A stretch of 64,000 bases of DNA from DASUVM01 sp036378955 (GCA_036378955.1 DASUVM010000004.1:124001-188000); one strand, 5' to 3'. Positions 1-8,350 are shown, numbered from the stretch's first letter. Numbers and translations: made by a program. The notes: generated by a model from the sequence alone, not told the origin.

Positions 1-664
1 AATTACCGTCGGTTGGCTGAAAGCCCGACGCGTCCTCCACCTTTAAACGGGGCTCGGGGCCATGCAAGGCCGTAAATGCAATGCCGTTTGCATCTATATA
101 AAACCGCTTGTCGCCAATTTGCCATGTGGCCAACGCTTGGCGATATGTGATATGAAAGCTACGGTCTACACCAAGCCAACTACTCTTCAGCTGTATAGAA
201 GCTATTTCAGGATAACTACGTTCTATAAAGGCCATAAAGCGCTGCCTCTGCAGGGTTGGTACAAACGCTTCGGTGGGAAAACTTTCGACATATTCTTGTA
301 TACTGCGCCGAATCTTCTGCTGCTCAGCTGGCGACAGAGCTTGATTATCGGCCACTATTTTCGCTCCAATAACAGTGGTCGCAAGCAGATACCAGATGCC
401 GAGTGCAACGAAGCTACACGTGATGACAATGCCAACCAGCATTCGACGTCGCCGTTGTAGCTCATGTAATTTTAATCGTTCTGATTGTAGATCGGTACGC
501 TTTGGGGCGACTGTTTTTACATCGCTGGCTGCACTGCCTGTTAAGGTTCGGCTGCGACGAAAAATATAAGCCTGTCGCGGATCAGCAGCGTGAGGCTGCC
601 TTAAAGCAGATGCCTGGTGGCGTATCTCACCTTCACTCCCCCGCCCTTTTCGAAAAAATCTCAT
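1..664 (-). CDS. ftsQ: Cell division protein FtsQ/DivIB, partial (C-terminus beyond window)
   Basis: The minus-strand frame is open from an ATG at 662-664 to the window edge (about 221 codons). It has a basic cytoplasmic N-terminus of roughly 75 residues, one hydrophobic segment (about residues 80-100) and an extracytoplasmic part with a POTRA-like stretch. The segment YRQALATWQIGDKRFYIDAN followed by GIAF matches the FtsQ pattern of a Trp-containing strand, then a Tyr-Ile-Asp and a conserved Gly. The start overlaps the murG stop codon (ATGA), so it is translationally coupled and belongs to the dcw operon. FtsQ links early and late divisome proteins. The C-terminus cannot be judged here. Confidence 0.8.
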   Translation of the reverse strand, partial: MRFFRKGRGSEGEIRHQASALRQPHAADPRQAYIFRRSRTLTGSAASDVKTVAPKRTDLQSERLKLHELQRRRRMLVGIVITCSFVALGIWYLLATTVIGAKIVADNQALSPAEQQKIRRSIQEYVESFPTEAFVPTLQRQRFMAFIERSYPEIASIQLKSSWLGVDRSFHITYRQALATWQIGDKRFYIDANGIAFTALHGPEPRLKVEDASGFQPTDGN

Positions 665-1818
665 TGCTTCTCGTGCGCCCTCATCAAAAGCTTTGCAACA
701 TCTTCAGCAGCATGCGGCTTCGCCAGGATATGTATGTTTTTTTCTAGCTGCGCACGCTGACGATTGTCGTTAAGTAGCAGCATTATGGCCTCAGTTAAAT
801 GTTCGTGATGAGCTTGAATGTCGTCGTCATTCAGTACGATTGCCGCATTTGCCAGCTTGTAAACGGCGGCATTTTTAAGCTGATGGCCATTTGTTAAGCG
901 CGGATTCGGCACAATAATAGTCGCTTTAGCAGCTGCCGCCAGTTCAAGTAGCGTACTCGCACCAGCCCGCGTCACAACCACATCAGCAGCGCATATTATT
1001 TGCGCCATTTTCGTCTGGTCAACAAACTCATACACATGGTAGTGATCATTTTTGCCCACCGACTTTGCAACGGCTTCAGCTTTATGCAAGCCCGTTAGAT
1101 GAACAACTTGTGCCATTTTAGTAATGGCTTTTGCGCCTTCGCTCACCGCTTTGTTAATTGGCAGCGCACCGCCACCACCCCCCGTTACTGCCACCAAGGA
1201 GCGGTCTTCTACTAGCCCAAGGCTGTGCTTTATTTTTCTACGCTGAGCCTCGCTAGTCGGCATATATGCACTGCTTATCGGTATTCCAACATAATAAGAG
1301 CGGGCTTTGGGATATGAATAAAATTTAAGTGGCGCGCCCGTTGCAATAAAACGGGCGTAACGTGACAGAATACGATTTGTGAGACCAGGGTGAGCGTCTG
1401 AATCATGAATAACCAAAGGAATGCGAAGTATTGCTGCTGCAAGACCAACTGGCACACATACAAACCCCCCTTTGGTAAATACAACGTCTGGGCGATTGCG
1501 CAGTAATAGCCCCACACTCTGCAAGAAACCAATACCAAGGGTAAAAAAGTCTTTTACATTGCCCGAGAGTGTGGGCCAATAAAAGAATTGTTTTAAAAAT
1601 GGTATACCGTGATACCGCCGCCATTTACCCGCCATAATATAGCTGACCATCACCGGCACGGCCGCACGCGACATAATGTCTTTCGACTGCTTTAAAAAGC
1701 CTTTATCGCAAATAAAATGTACTTGCAAAGCAGGGTCATGCTTATTCAGCTCATTGATAACGGCTAAGACTGGCGTCACGTGACCGCCAGACCCGCCGCC
1801 CGCTGCGACGATTTTCAT
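661..1818 (-). CDS. murG: UDP-N-acetylglucosamine--undecaprenyl-PP-MurNAc-pentapeptide GlcNAc transferase MurG
   Basis: A GT28 enzyme of 385 residues that makes lipid II from lipid I at the inner membrane face. The N-terminal glycine-rich loop AAGGGSGGHVTPVLAV lies at residues 5-20. The C-terminal donor-binding half carries the conserved series AGASTLLELAAAAKATIIVP and then NGHQLKNA. Length is normal (about 350-390). It overlaps the 3' end of ftsW by about 68 bases, and its TGA stop overlaps the ftsQ start. It is the last step of precursor synthesis encoded in this cluster. Confidence 0.95.
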   Translation of the reverse strand: MKIVAAGGGSGGHVTPVLAVINELNKHDPALQVHFICDKGFLKQSKDIMSRAAVPVMVSYIMAGKWRRYHGIPFLKQFFYWPTLSGNVKDFFTLGIGFLQSVGLLLRNRPDVVFTKGGFVCVPVGLAAAILRIPLVIHDSDAHPGLTNRILSRYARFIATGAPLKFYSYPKARSYYVGIPISSAYMPTSEAQRRKIKHSLGLVEDRSLVAVTGGGGGALPINKAVSEGAKAITKMAQVVHLTGLHKAEAVAKSVGKNDHYHVYEFVDQTKMAQIICAADVVVTRAGASTLLELAAAAKATIIVPNPRLTNGHQLKNAAVYKLANAAIVLNDDDIQAHHEHLTEAIMLLLNDNRQRAQLEKNIHILAKPHAAEDVAKLLMRAHEKQ

Positions 1819-3001
1819 CTGCGTCCCCTTGGTTAGATCGTTTATAAACAGTATATCGTGAAATTTGAAAAGCCAAGCCCATAATGAGCATAATAAAGAT
1901 TAAGCTTGTGCCGCCAAAACTCAGAAACGGCAACGTAATGCCGGTCAGCGGAATAAGGCCGAGCATGGCACCGATATTTACCACAATGTGTGCACCGACC
2001 CAGCCAGTGATTCCGCCGATGATCAAGCGAAATTCAAGCTTTTCAGACCGATCAAAAATAAGAATTATTCGATACAAAAGTGCCGCAAATAAACAAAGAA
2101 CCGCAATAGTACCAATAAAACCAAACTTTTCAGCGACAATTGCAAAAATAGAGTCATTTGCCGCTTCAGGGAGATAACCGAAGGCCTGAACACTTTGGGC
2201 AAGACCCTGGCCGAAAAAACCACCGCTGCCAATTGCTATGAGCGCCTGTTGAATATGATAGGTGGCAGCGTCAGTAGCGGCATCATGGTTTAAAAAGGTT
2301 AGCACGCGCGCAATACGGTGCGGCGAGGTAATAATAAGCAAAAGCGCCACCCCTATAACTGCCGTTGACGAGAGTAGTAGGTAGCGAGCTTTTACCTGGG
2401 CGGCAAACAGCATACTCAGCGCAATCGCAATGATAACAATGCCTGTTCCCATGTCTTTTTGTAATATAATCACCAAAAATGTTAAGAGCCCAACAATAAT
2501 ACCAACAGGCAACAATGTTTCTTTAATATTTTGTAGCTTTCCGGCGCGTGAGCGCGCTGCCAAAAACACTGCCAGATAAAGCAGCAGTGCAAGCTTCAAC
2601 AGCTCAGCCGGCTGAAACGAAAAGAGGCTAAAATCATACCAACGGCAAGCGCCGTTATAGCACAACACTAATGGGCTCCCGGGTAACGCACCTAGAAATG
2701 TCATAGTAATCGATATAACAACAGCCACAACAAGCAGAACAGTTGCAAGCTGTAGCATAATCTGAATTGAAAATCGGCTCGCAAATAAAAATGCAGCAAC
2801 ACCTACGAACAGAAAGAAAAACTGGCGGTTAACTTCATAACTTTGCGGTAACGCCGGGCCAATAGCATAAAGCACAATTAAGCCGATCATCATGAGCACA
2901 ACCATGAAGATAACTAGCAAATAATCTGGTCGGTGACGGCGCAAAAGCTCACGCCCGCCTTTGCCTTTTTTTTCACGCCTGATGAGCGTTACTTCACTCA
3001 C
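1751..3001 (-). CDS. ftsW: Lipid II polymerase / division SEDS protein FtsW
   Basis: SEDS-family polytopic membrane protein with about ten hydrophobic segments. Signature stretches include the pattern around AEKFGFIGTIAVL and the C-terminal LIPLTGITLPFLSFGGTS. The start chosen is GTG at 2999-3001, which overlaps the TGA of mraY (GTGA); an ATG further upstream would lie deep inside mraY. This gives about 416 residues. The C-terminal basic tail runs 68 bases into murG. Its place next to ftsI and murG argues for the divisome polymerase FtsW rather than RodA. Confidence 0.9.
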   Translation of the reverse strand: MSEVTLIRREKKGKGGRELLRRHRPDYLLVIFMVVLMMIGLIVLYAIGPALPQSYEVNRQFFFLFVGVAAFLFASRFSIQIMLQLATVLLVVAVVISITMTFLGALPGSPLVLCYNGACRWYDFSLFSFQPAELLKLALLLYLAVFLAARSRAGKLQNIKETLLPVGIIVGLLTFLVIILQKDMGTGIVIIAIALSMLFAAQVKARYLLLSSTAVIGVALLLIITSPHRIARVLTFLNHDAATDAATYHIQQALIAIGSGGFFGQGLAQSVQAFGYLPEAANDSIFAIVAEKFGFIGTIAVLCLFAALLYRIILIFDRSEKLEFRLIIGGITGWVGAHIVVNIGAMLGLIPLTGITLPFLSFGGTSLIFIMLIMGLAFQISRYTVYKRSNQGDADENRRSGRRVWRSRDASLSRYQ

Positions 3002-4050
3002 GCTATGAAGCCCCCACTCACCGCAATCAGAAGGCCAATAATTGCACAAATTTCAGCAATCACCCAAAAACGCATGGTTACTTTTGCCTCTGGCCAGCCG
3101 ATAGCTTCTAGATGATGATGAAGCGGTGCTGAAAGAAATATTTTTCGCTTAAACAAACGCTTACTGACAATTTGCAGCAAGCTCGAGCCAGTCTCAAGCA
3201 CAAATAGCAGCCCAATGACCGGCAGTAGCAATAACGTATTTGTCAGCATCGCCACTACTCCGAGCGCCGTACCAAGCGCAAACGAGCCGACATCTCCCAT
3301 AAAAAAGCGAGCCGGATAGATATTGAACCATAAATACGCCAACAATGCACCGAGCACCGTAAAACAAAAACCGGCAATACCGACATTTCCCTGCATAAGT
3401 GCTATGAATCCGAATGTGGCATATGAGATCGCCAGCAGCCCACCAGCCAGACCGTCAAGACCGTCACTGATATTAACTGCATTACCGGTGGCAACAACAA
3501 CAAAGATAAAGAGCGGAATAAGCCCCCAGCCAATTGAAACATCGCCAATATAAGGAATCAGCACAGAATGATACCCAAGTTTGTAATAAAAAAACCATGC
3601 AGCCGCGGCGGCAACTAGTGTGATCATTAAAAATTTAATAGGGCTTCTCAGACCTCTAACACCGCCACCGAGGCCACGAATATTAATAATGTCATCAATC
3701 ATCCCCACAAACCCGCCGCCCAAAAGCGCCGCCAGCAATAGCCAGGTTTGATCTCGGCTAAGGTTGCCCAATAACGTAACGAGTGTAATGGCAACAACCC
3801 CGATAATACCCGCCATTGTCGGTATGTGCCGTTTATGTTTTTCAGCGTGCAACTTCGAGAACACTTGCAGCACCTCGCCTGTTGTTGAAGTGGTGCGCTG
3901 TATCTTCCAGAACCGATAGCGATACGCCAAGAAGGTATAGACCGGAGTTAAGGCCATAGCAACTAAAAACGCCACCACCCCAAGGGCGATAATTCGTGTT
4001 AGTGCCTCTGCTAAGAGAGTAACTGTTTCGGGTGGGAGGCTAAAACTCAT
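2998..4050 (-). CDS. mraY: Phospho-N-acetylmuramoyl-pentapeptide transferase MraY
   Basis: Forms lipid I by transferring phospho-MurNAc-pentapeptide to undecaprenyl phosphate. It is polytopic, with ten or so membrane segments. The motifs GGGFVGMIDDI (Asp pair), NAVNISDGLDGLAGGL and the C-terminal FLSAPLHHHLEAIGWPEAKV (HHH motif) are diagnostic for MraY. The start is set at the ATG at 4048-4050; an upstream in-frame ATG at 4110 would overlap ftsI. About 350 residues, as in the family. murE and murF, which often separate ftsI from mraY, are absent here. Confidence 0.95.
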   Translation of the reverse strand: MSFSLPPETVTLLAEALTRIIALGVVAFLVAMALTPVYTFLAYRYRFWKIQRTTSTTGEVLQVFSKLHAEKHKRHIPTMAGIIGVVAITLVTLLGNLSRDQTWLLLAALLGGGFVGMIDDIINIRGLGGGVRGLRSPIKFLMITLVAAAAAWFFYYKLGYHSVLIPYIGDVSIGWGLIPLFIFVVVATGNAVNISDGLDGLAGGLLAISYATFGFIALMQGNVGIAGFCFTVLGALLAYLWFNIYPARFFMGDVGSFALGTALGVVAMLTNTLLLLPVIGLLFVLETGSSLLQIVSKRLFKRKIFLSAPLHHHLEAIGWPEAKVTMRFWVIAEICAIIGLLIAVSGGFIA

Positions 4051-4070
4051 GGGTTCTCGCTTTCGTTCAT

Positions 4071-5822
4071 TTATTGTACCTTTGGTATACGTAAGTAATC
4101 TAGGAGCCAATTAGATATATTGGCAAATATTGGCTGGGCAGCAATGGTGCCATCAAACCCAGGCAGCTGTGAATCAACTATGCGTACCATAACAACATAG
4201 CGCGGTGTTCCATTACCGCCAAATCCAGTATAAGTGGCAATTGCGTTTTCATCGCGATATTTGCCGGTTTTTGGATCAATTGTTTGTGAAGTTCCACTTT
4301 TACCGCCAATAATATACCCTGGCTTATCAGCTTTAGCGTATACGCGCATGCGGGCACTTTGAATCATTGACCGCAACTCAGCTGAAGCCTGTGCTGAAAT
4401 AATACTGGTCGCCTTAACAGCCGGTGCCTGCGGGGCAATATCGCCATCTGGTTTCATGGTGCCTTCGATAAGCGTTGGCTTATACATTGTGCCGCCGTTA
4501 ATTGCCGCACTAAACGCCATTGCAGATTGCAGCATAGTTATATTAAAGCCTTGCCCGAACACCATATTGGCATAGCGAACGTTATTACCCTGTTCATCAT
4601 CTGGTGAAAATATTTTGCCGGCTTGTTCATTCGTTTGCTCAATGCCGGTGAGCTGGCCAATACCAAATCTATTTGTAAAATAGTCATACAGCTGCTGCCG
4701 AGCCTGATAATTTACCTGCCCCTTTCCCATCTGTTTCAGAATATAGATAACGCCGCTGTTGAGCGAATGCTCAATTACACCAGTCATATCCGTGCGGCCA
4801 AGGTACTTGCCAGGCTCAGCGTTTTTAATGCGGATGCCATCAACAGTATCGTAGCCCACATTAGTAAAAACCGAGGCAGGTGTCACGGCACCACTGTCAA
4901 GGCCGGCCACCATTGTTAATGTCTTAATGCCAGAACCAGCCTCATAGGGGTCACTCACCACGGGGTTTTGAAACACCCCGTAATCAGTCATCTTATAATA
5001 TTGGCTGGGGTCATAGGTCGGCAGTGTAGCCATTGCCATCACCCGGCCCGTATTAGGGTCAAGCACCAAAGCACTACCATGGTTTGCCTTGGCATTCTTT
5101 AAACCTTCTGCCAAGGCTTTTTCAATATATGCTTGAATATTACGATCAACACTAAGCACAATATCGTCACCGTTCTTGGGTGGCGTAATAACATCATCTT
5201 TACTACTCACAGTCAGGGGGATACCACGCGCATCAACAACCGCCGTGCGCAAGCCGTCTTTGCCAGCCAAACGATTGTCGAGCGCGCCTTCTAAGCCATA
5301 TTGGCCCTTGCCTTCCCTGTTTACATAGCCAAGCACTTGCGCGGCCAAGGAGCCCTCAGGGTAGACCCGTTTTTGCTCCGCCTGCGTACCCACCCCGCTC
5401 AGTTTTTCTTTCATAATAAGATCAGCCTGCCTCTTATTAACCTGTTGCGCCAACACGACGTAACGACGTTTTTTATTTTGCAACCGCTCTTCAAAACCAG
5501 TCACCATTTCACCACCAGCCACGCGATGAATCACATTTGCTATTCTATGAGCGTCTTTTACTTCAGCCGGATCAGCATAGACCGTATAGACAGGCTCGTT
5601 TAATACAAGCGGCACGATGTGATCGCCATCTTTCGCATAGATAAGCCCCCGAGTAGCTGGCAAATCAAACTTTTTATCGTGCTCTGCCGCCGCCAGCTTC
5701 ACGAAATCAGCATGAGCTACAACCTGCAAGTAAAACAAGCGGCATACAAAAACCGCCCCTATTGCAAGAAAGATCAATGCAAAGAGGCGCGCTCTAACTG
5801 ATAACTTTTCTATAACTGGCAT
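4071..5822 (-). CDS. ftsI: Division transpeptidase FtsI / class B penicillin-binding protein 2
   Basis: Class B PBP of 583 residues with a short cytoplasmic tail, one membrane anchor (about residues 11-35), a pedestal domain and a transpeptidase domain. All three active-site motifs are present: SxxK as SGIK at 297-300, SxN as SLN at 353-355, and KSGT at 508-511. No PASTA domains follow. It cross-links septal peptidoglycan with FtsW. It starts 5 bases after the ftsL stop and ends 20 bases before mraY, as part of the dcw operon. Confidence 0.93.
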   Translation of the reverse strand: MPVIEKLSVRARLFALIFLAIGAVFVCRLFYLQVVAHADFVKLAAAEHDKKFDLPATRGLIYAKDGDHIVPLVLNEPVYTVYADPAEVKDAHRIANVIHRVAGGEMVTGFEERLQNKKRRYVVLAQQVNKRQADLIMKEKLSGVGTQAEQKRVYPEGSLAAQVLGYVNREGKGQYGLEGALDNRLAGKDGLRTAVVDARGIPLTVSSKDDVITPPKNGDDIVLSVDRNIQAYIEKALAEGLKNAKANHGSALVLDPNTGRVMAMATLPTYDPSQYYKMTDYGVFQNPVVSDPYEAGSGIKTLTMVAGLDSGAVTPASVFTNVGYDTVDGIRIKNAEPGKYLGRTDMTGVIEHSLNSGVIYILKQMGKGQVNYQARQQLYDYFTNRFGIGQLTGIEQTNEQAGKIFSPDDEQGNNVRYANMVFGQGFNITMLQSAMAFSAAINGGTMYKPTLIEGTMKPDGDIAPQAPAVKATSIISAQASAELRSMIQSARMRVYAKADKPGYIIGGKSGTSQTIDPKTGKYRDENAIATYTGFGGNGTPRYVVMVRIVDSQLPGFDGTIAAQPIFANISNWLLDYLRIPKVQ

Positions 5823-5827
5823 AATGC

Positions 5828-6181
5828 TTAATTTCGATAATCAACTTGCGTAGGTGTCACCATTGCACTAGCGACATTGCTCTGCTCTGCTCTCAGCCGT
5901 GATTCAAGGCGTGCTTTTTCAACCAACAGCTCATCTCTTTCCTCTACTAAATCCTCCCTCTGTTCAGAGAGCGTATTAATAGAATAGCCATATGTGCTGG
6001 TTTTTGTGATCTGGGTAAGATAAATTAAACCAAGAATACTTAATAATAGTATCACCATGATCGTATTCGTAACAGGCCCAAGACCGCGTTGCACGCGAAA
6101 TGCAACCGTATTTTGGTTTCGGCGCCAGCCGCGATCATCGCGTCGAGGCAAAGAGGATGCAGCAGCGTAATACTGAGTCAT
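5828..6181 (-). CDS. ftsL: FtsL-like division protein
   Basis: Small bitopic protein of 117 residues: a basic cytoplasmic region, one membrane segment at about 38-57 (TIMVILLLSILGLIYL), then a heptad-like coiled coil rich in Glu, Leu and Arg (about 65-100). Sequence identity within the FtsL/DivIC group is always weak, so the call rests on topology, length and its place directly upstream of ftsI. The ATG follows an A-rich leader without a clear Shine-Dalgarno sequence. The 154-base gap to rsmH holds a mini-ORF and a strong hairpin (listed separately). Confidence 0.75.
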   Translation of the reverse strand: MTQYYAAASSLPRRDDRGWRRNQNTVAFRVQRGLGPVTNTIMVILLLSILGLIYLTQITKTSTYGYSINTLSEQREDLVEERDELLVEKARLESRLRAEQSNVASAMVTPTQVDYRN

Positions 6182-6215
6182 GTTTTTTCTTTTCCGTTTT
6201 TATATTTTTCTTGGT

Positions 6216-6243
6216 GGAGTGTTGCCATTTTCGGCAACACTCC
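6216..6243. repeat. Perfect 11-bp hairpin upstream of ftsL
   Basis: GGAGTGTTGCC (6216-6226) and its exact complement (6233-6243) flank a 6-base loop. On the plus strand it is followed by CTTTTTT and has the form of a Rho-independent terminator, although no plus-strand gene precedes it. On the sense (minus) strand the hairpin stands about 35 bases before the ftsL ATG and is followed by an A-rich stretch, so it could be an attenuator, an mRNA stabiliser or a block against antisense transcription. Confidence 0.7.
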
Positions 6244-6260
6244 CTTTTTTGCAAGCAGAC

Positions 6261-6320
6261 CTAGAGGACGTGAACGTCAACCGTTTCTACTTTTGACTTG
6301 TCGACAACCGTAATTGGCAT
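6261..6320 (-). CDS. 19-codon mini-ORF between rsmH and ftsL (possible leader peptide)
   Basis: An ATG at 6318-6320 opens a frame of 19 codons ending in TAG (6261-6263). A Shine-Dalgarno-like AAAGGA lies at 6330-6335, directly after the rsmH stop codon and 9 bases before this ATG. The peptide alternates hydrophobic and charged residues (MPITVVDKSKVETVDVHVL). A perfect hairpin follows 18 bases later, and then ftsL. The coding call is tentative: the ribosome site and position support it, but no homologue is known to me. Confidence 0.4.
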   Translation of the reverse strand: MPITVVDKSKVETVDVHVL

Positions 6321-6335
6321 GAAAGCAAGTCCTTT

Positions 6336-7232
6336 CTATATGTTTATTTTCACGGCGGCTCGAAGCTTAGCACTCCTGGCGCGCGGGTTGTGAACGTCGC
6401 TTATGTCTCCGCGAATCGGCTGTTTAGTTAAGGAACGCAGGCGAGCTTCATAGCCAGCCTCTGTCTCTTCTTTTAAAAACCGCTTGATGATACGATCTTC
6501 GAGACTATGAAAACTAATGATTGCCACGCGGCCACCTGGTGTCAAGAGATCAGGTAGCAATGTTGTCAATTGCCTTACTTGCTCGAGTTCGCCATTTATC
6601 CTAATGCGGAGAGCTTGAAAAGTACGCACAGCTGCGTCAAGAGAGTTCTTCTTGACAACCTGTGATATTACATCGCGAAGCTCCGTTGTTGTTCGAAGGG
6701 GCCTGTGCTCTATGATGCTTTTGGCTATTCGCTTCGCTTTTGGCTCTTCGCCAAAAGTACGAATAATGTCAGCTAGCTCTTCAGCCGATGCCTCATTAAG
6801 AAGCGTTGCAGCTGTTTGCTCTTGCCGACGATCCATGCGCATGTCAAGCGGGCCTGTCATACGAATTGAAAAGCCTCGACTCGCGATGTCGAATTGTGGT
6901 GACGACACCCCAAGATCTGCGAGAATCATGTCAAATTGCCTCCCTGCAGCACGAAGCATTGCCGTTGCCGATACAAAATCGGTATGCAAAAGCTTTGCAC
7001 CTGCGTCCTTGAACGGCTTCAGGGCATCAATTGCCATTTCATCTCTGTCGACCAGCGTCGCAAGCGACGCTTTGCCAACCCGATCAATGACCGCCCTCGC
7101 ATGCCCGCCATAACCAGCAGTCAAATCAAGGTATGTTTCACCTTTTTTTGGTGCTAGTAATTGCAGAACGTCGCTTAGTAAGACCGGTTCATGATGAAGT
7201 TGGAGTTGTTGTGGTGGTTTTTTGGTATTCAT
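6336..7232 (-). CDS. rsmH: 16S rRNA (cytosine1402-N4)-methyltransferase RsmH (MraW)
   Basis: SAM-dependent methyltransferase of 298 residues that N4-methylates C1402 of 16S rRNA in the P site. Features: HEPVLLSDVLQLL at the N-terminus, motif I YLDLTAGYGGHARAVI, the ILADLGVSSPQFD motif and the C-terminal ISFHSLEDRIIKRF. Standard second gene of dcw clusters. It has no clear Shine-Dalgarno sequence; a TGG-TAGCAT box ends 7 bases before the ATG, so a private leaderless start is possible besides read-through from mraZ 323 bases upstream. Confidence 0.95.
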   Translation of the reverse strand: MNTKKPPQQLQLHHEPVLLSDVLQLLAPKKGETYLDLTAGYGGHARAVIDRVGKASLATLVDRDEMAIDALKPFKDAGAKLLHTDFVSATAMLRAAGRQFDMILADLGVSSPQFDIASRGFSIRMTGPLDMRMDRRQEQTAATLLNEASAEELADIIRTFGEEPKAKRIAKSIIEHRPLRTTTELRDVISQVVKKNSLDAAVRTFQALRIRINGELEQVRQLTTLLPDLLTPGGRVAIISFHSLEDRIIKRFLKEETEAGYEARLRSLTKQPIRGDISDVHNPRARSAKLRAAVKINI

Positions 7233-7555
7233 CTTTACAATGCTACCATTTTTTTGTTCGAGGTCACCTATCCAGCAGCCAGTGTTTTTATTTTGTGCAT
7301 ACTTGCAGTGTTTTTGTTTTTGTCAATGGAGTTGTTGTGGTGTGGGGACTTTGAAAAAGTTCCCGAGTAATCTCCATTATTTTTGAGAGACTTGTGTGAG
7401 GTGGAGTTTTTGGGAGGTGTAAGTTTTCTGGTTTCCCAGAATTCTTGAGGTGCAAGAGCTTGCTTGGTGGTTAGCTCTAGATCCCACCCACTGGTTGCCG
7501 GGTAGTTGACCTCGGATTGGTTGGTCGATTAATTAATTGTTAACGTGCCCGTAAA
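7233..7555. other. Intergenic leader between mraZ and rsmH
   Basis: There is no convincing gene in these 323 bases. On the minus (sense) strand the sequence is unusually rich in C and A and poor in structure. A TTGACA (plus-strand TGTCAA at 7321-7326) could be the -35 of an rsmH promoter. A 6-bp hairpin with a 4-base loop lies at 7426-7441. Two overlapping GTGGG sequences (CCCAC at 7483-7487 and 7487-7491) resemble MraZ half-sites but lack the 10-base period. Confidence 0.5.
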
Positions 7556-7915
7556 TTACTTTGCCATCAAGCGCCAATAGGCTCCTGCCCGTACTGCCAC
7601 TACCTCTTTTGAGATATGCGCGTGGTCAAGCAAGTGCTGCTCTATGGTAATACGCCCCTGCTTGTCGTCCAGCGCGGCCGATGTTTTGCCCATTCGAAAT
7701 TGAACATTTAAATCGGCTACTCGCTCATCGAGGATGCTTCCCTTTAAAGCTGGCTCAACTTGGTCTTGCCAAACTGTGGCCGGAACCAAGTGCAGGTACT
7801 CACCGAACCCTCTGGTCAACACTACTCCACTCGCAAATTCGGCCCGAAGCTCAGCGGGTATCGTTAACCGCCGCTTGTCGTCAAGTTTGCGTTCGAAGTA
7901 ATCTATAGTTGCCAT
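7556..7915 (-). CDS. mraZ: Transcriptional regulator MraZ
   Basis: AbrB-like SpoVT DNA-binding protein, 119 residues, somewhat shorter than the usual 140-150. The N-terminal half has the MraZ pattern FERKLDDKRRLTIPAELR. The second swapped-hairpin repeat carries LDDKQGRITIEQHLLDHAHI. In other bacteria MraZ represses its own dcw promoter by binding GTGGG repeats; four such repeats lie 73-118 bases upstream of its ATG (separate entry). First gene of the cluster. Confidence 0.93.
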   Translation of the reverse strand: MATIDYFERKLDDKRRLTIPAELRAEFASGVVLTRGFGEYLHLVPATVWQDQVEPALKGSILDERVADLNVQFRMGKTSAALDDKQGRITIEQHLLDHAHISKEVVAVRAGAYWRLMAK

Positions 7916-7987
7916 TAATTCGGCTTTTTATGGTTTGTAATTTACGTGGTGGTTTTTGTTTCGCACTGTAGGTGCCTTTTTAGGTCA

Positions 7988-8039
7988 CCCACTACTACCC
8001 ACTGACAACATAGTACTCCCCACCTTTACCCACTGGCAA
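7988..8039 (-). promoter_or_regulatory. MraZ operator (four GTGGG boxes) overlapping the dcw promoter
   Basis: On the minus strand GTGGG occurs at 8029-8033, 8019-8023, 7998-8002 and 7988-7992. Within each pair the boxes are 5 bases apart (10-base period), and the two pairs are 16 bases apart, close to two helical turns in all. A promoter fits between them: TTGCCA (8034-8039), 18-base spacer, TACTAT (8010-8015). The first two boxes fill the spacer and the last two lie just downstream of the -10, which is ideal for autorepression by MraZ. Confidence 0.85.
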
Positions 8040-8049
8040 GGGTTTTTTG

Positions 8050-8088
8050 ACAGAATTGTGTAAAAGTCCTAGTTTTCCACAATTCTGT
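8050..8088. repeat. 11-bp inverted repeat upstream of the dcw promoter
   Basis: ACAGAATTGTG at 8050-8060 is repeated as its exact complement at 8078-8088 with a 17-base spacer; the right copy is itself part of the palindrome CCACAATTCTGTGG. It lies between the end of the small membrane-protein gene and the dcw promoter. No T-tract follows on the minus strand, so it fits an operator or RNA hairpin better than a simple terminator. Confidence 0.5.
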
Positions 8089-8143
8089 GGAAAGTAAACA
8101 AAAAGAGGCAGCCTTACAGTCACCTCTTTACTCTACCTTTAGA

Positions 8144-8350
8144 CTATCGGGTAAATAGCCAGGCAATAACCTGTTGGTCGTAGGCGGTGGTTGACTGCAC
8201 CACCAGCCAGCTGGTGAAGAAAAACAAATTTACCAATACCGACACAACCAAAAGAGATGTTTTGACATCTTCAGTGAGAGCATGGTCGATAACCATGGCG
8301 GCATTAGCTGTTTTTGTTGCTGCTTGAGTGTTTTTGTTTTCTTTTTTCAT
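8144..8350 (-). CDS. Small single-span membrane protein, unknown function
   Basis: A 68-residue protein starting at the ATG at 8348-8350. Polar N-terminus (about 30 residues, rich in Lys, Asn, Thr, Ala), then one or two closely spaced hydrophobic stretches (TSLLVVSVLVNLFFFTSWLVVQ). An upstream in-frame ATG at 8410 would overlap the promoter and a large repeat, so it was not used. There is no Shine-Dalgarno sequence; a good promoter ends 9 bases upstream, consistent with a near-leaderless mRNA. I do not recognise the family. Confidence 0.55.
   Translation of the reverse strand: MKKENKNTQAATKTANAAMVIDHALTEDVKTSLLVVSVLVNLFFFTSWLVVQSTTAYDQQVIAWLFTR

Noticed and set aside
4048..4070. A 7-codon ORF from ATG at 4068-4070 ending over the mraY start
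   Set aside because: Too short, no ribosome site; it may help reinitiation but cannot be supported.
7483..7491. Extra MraZ box in the mraZ-rsmH gap
   Set aside because: The two CCCAC copies overlap by one base and lack the 10-base period.
7233..7555. A 29-codon minus-strand frame in the mraZ-rsmH gap
   Set aside because: No ribosome-binding site or promoter placed for it, and a repetitive Thr/Lys-rich product from CA-rich DNA.
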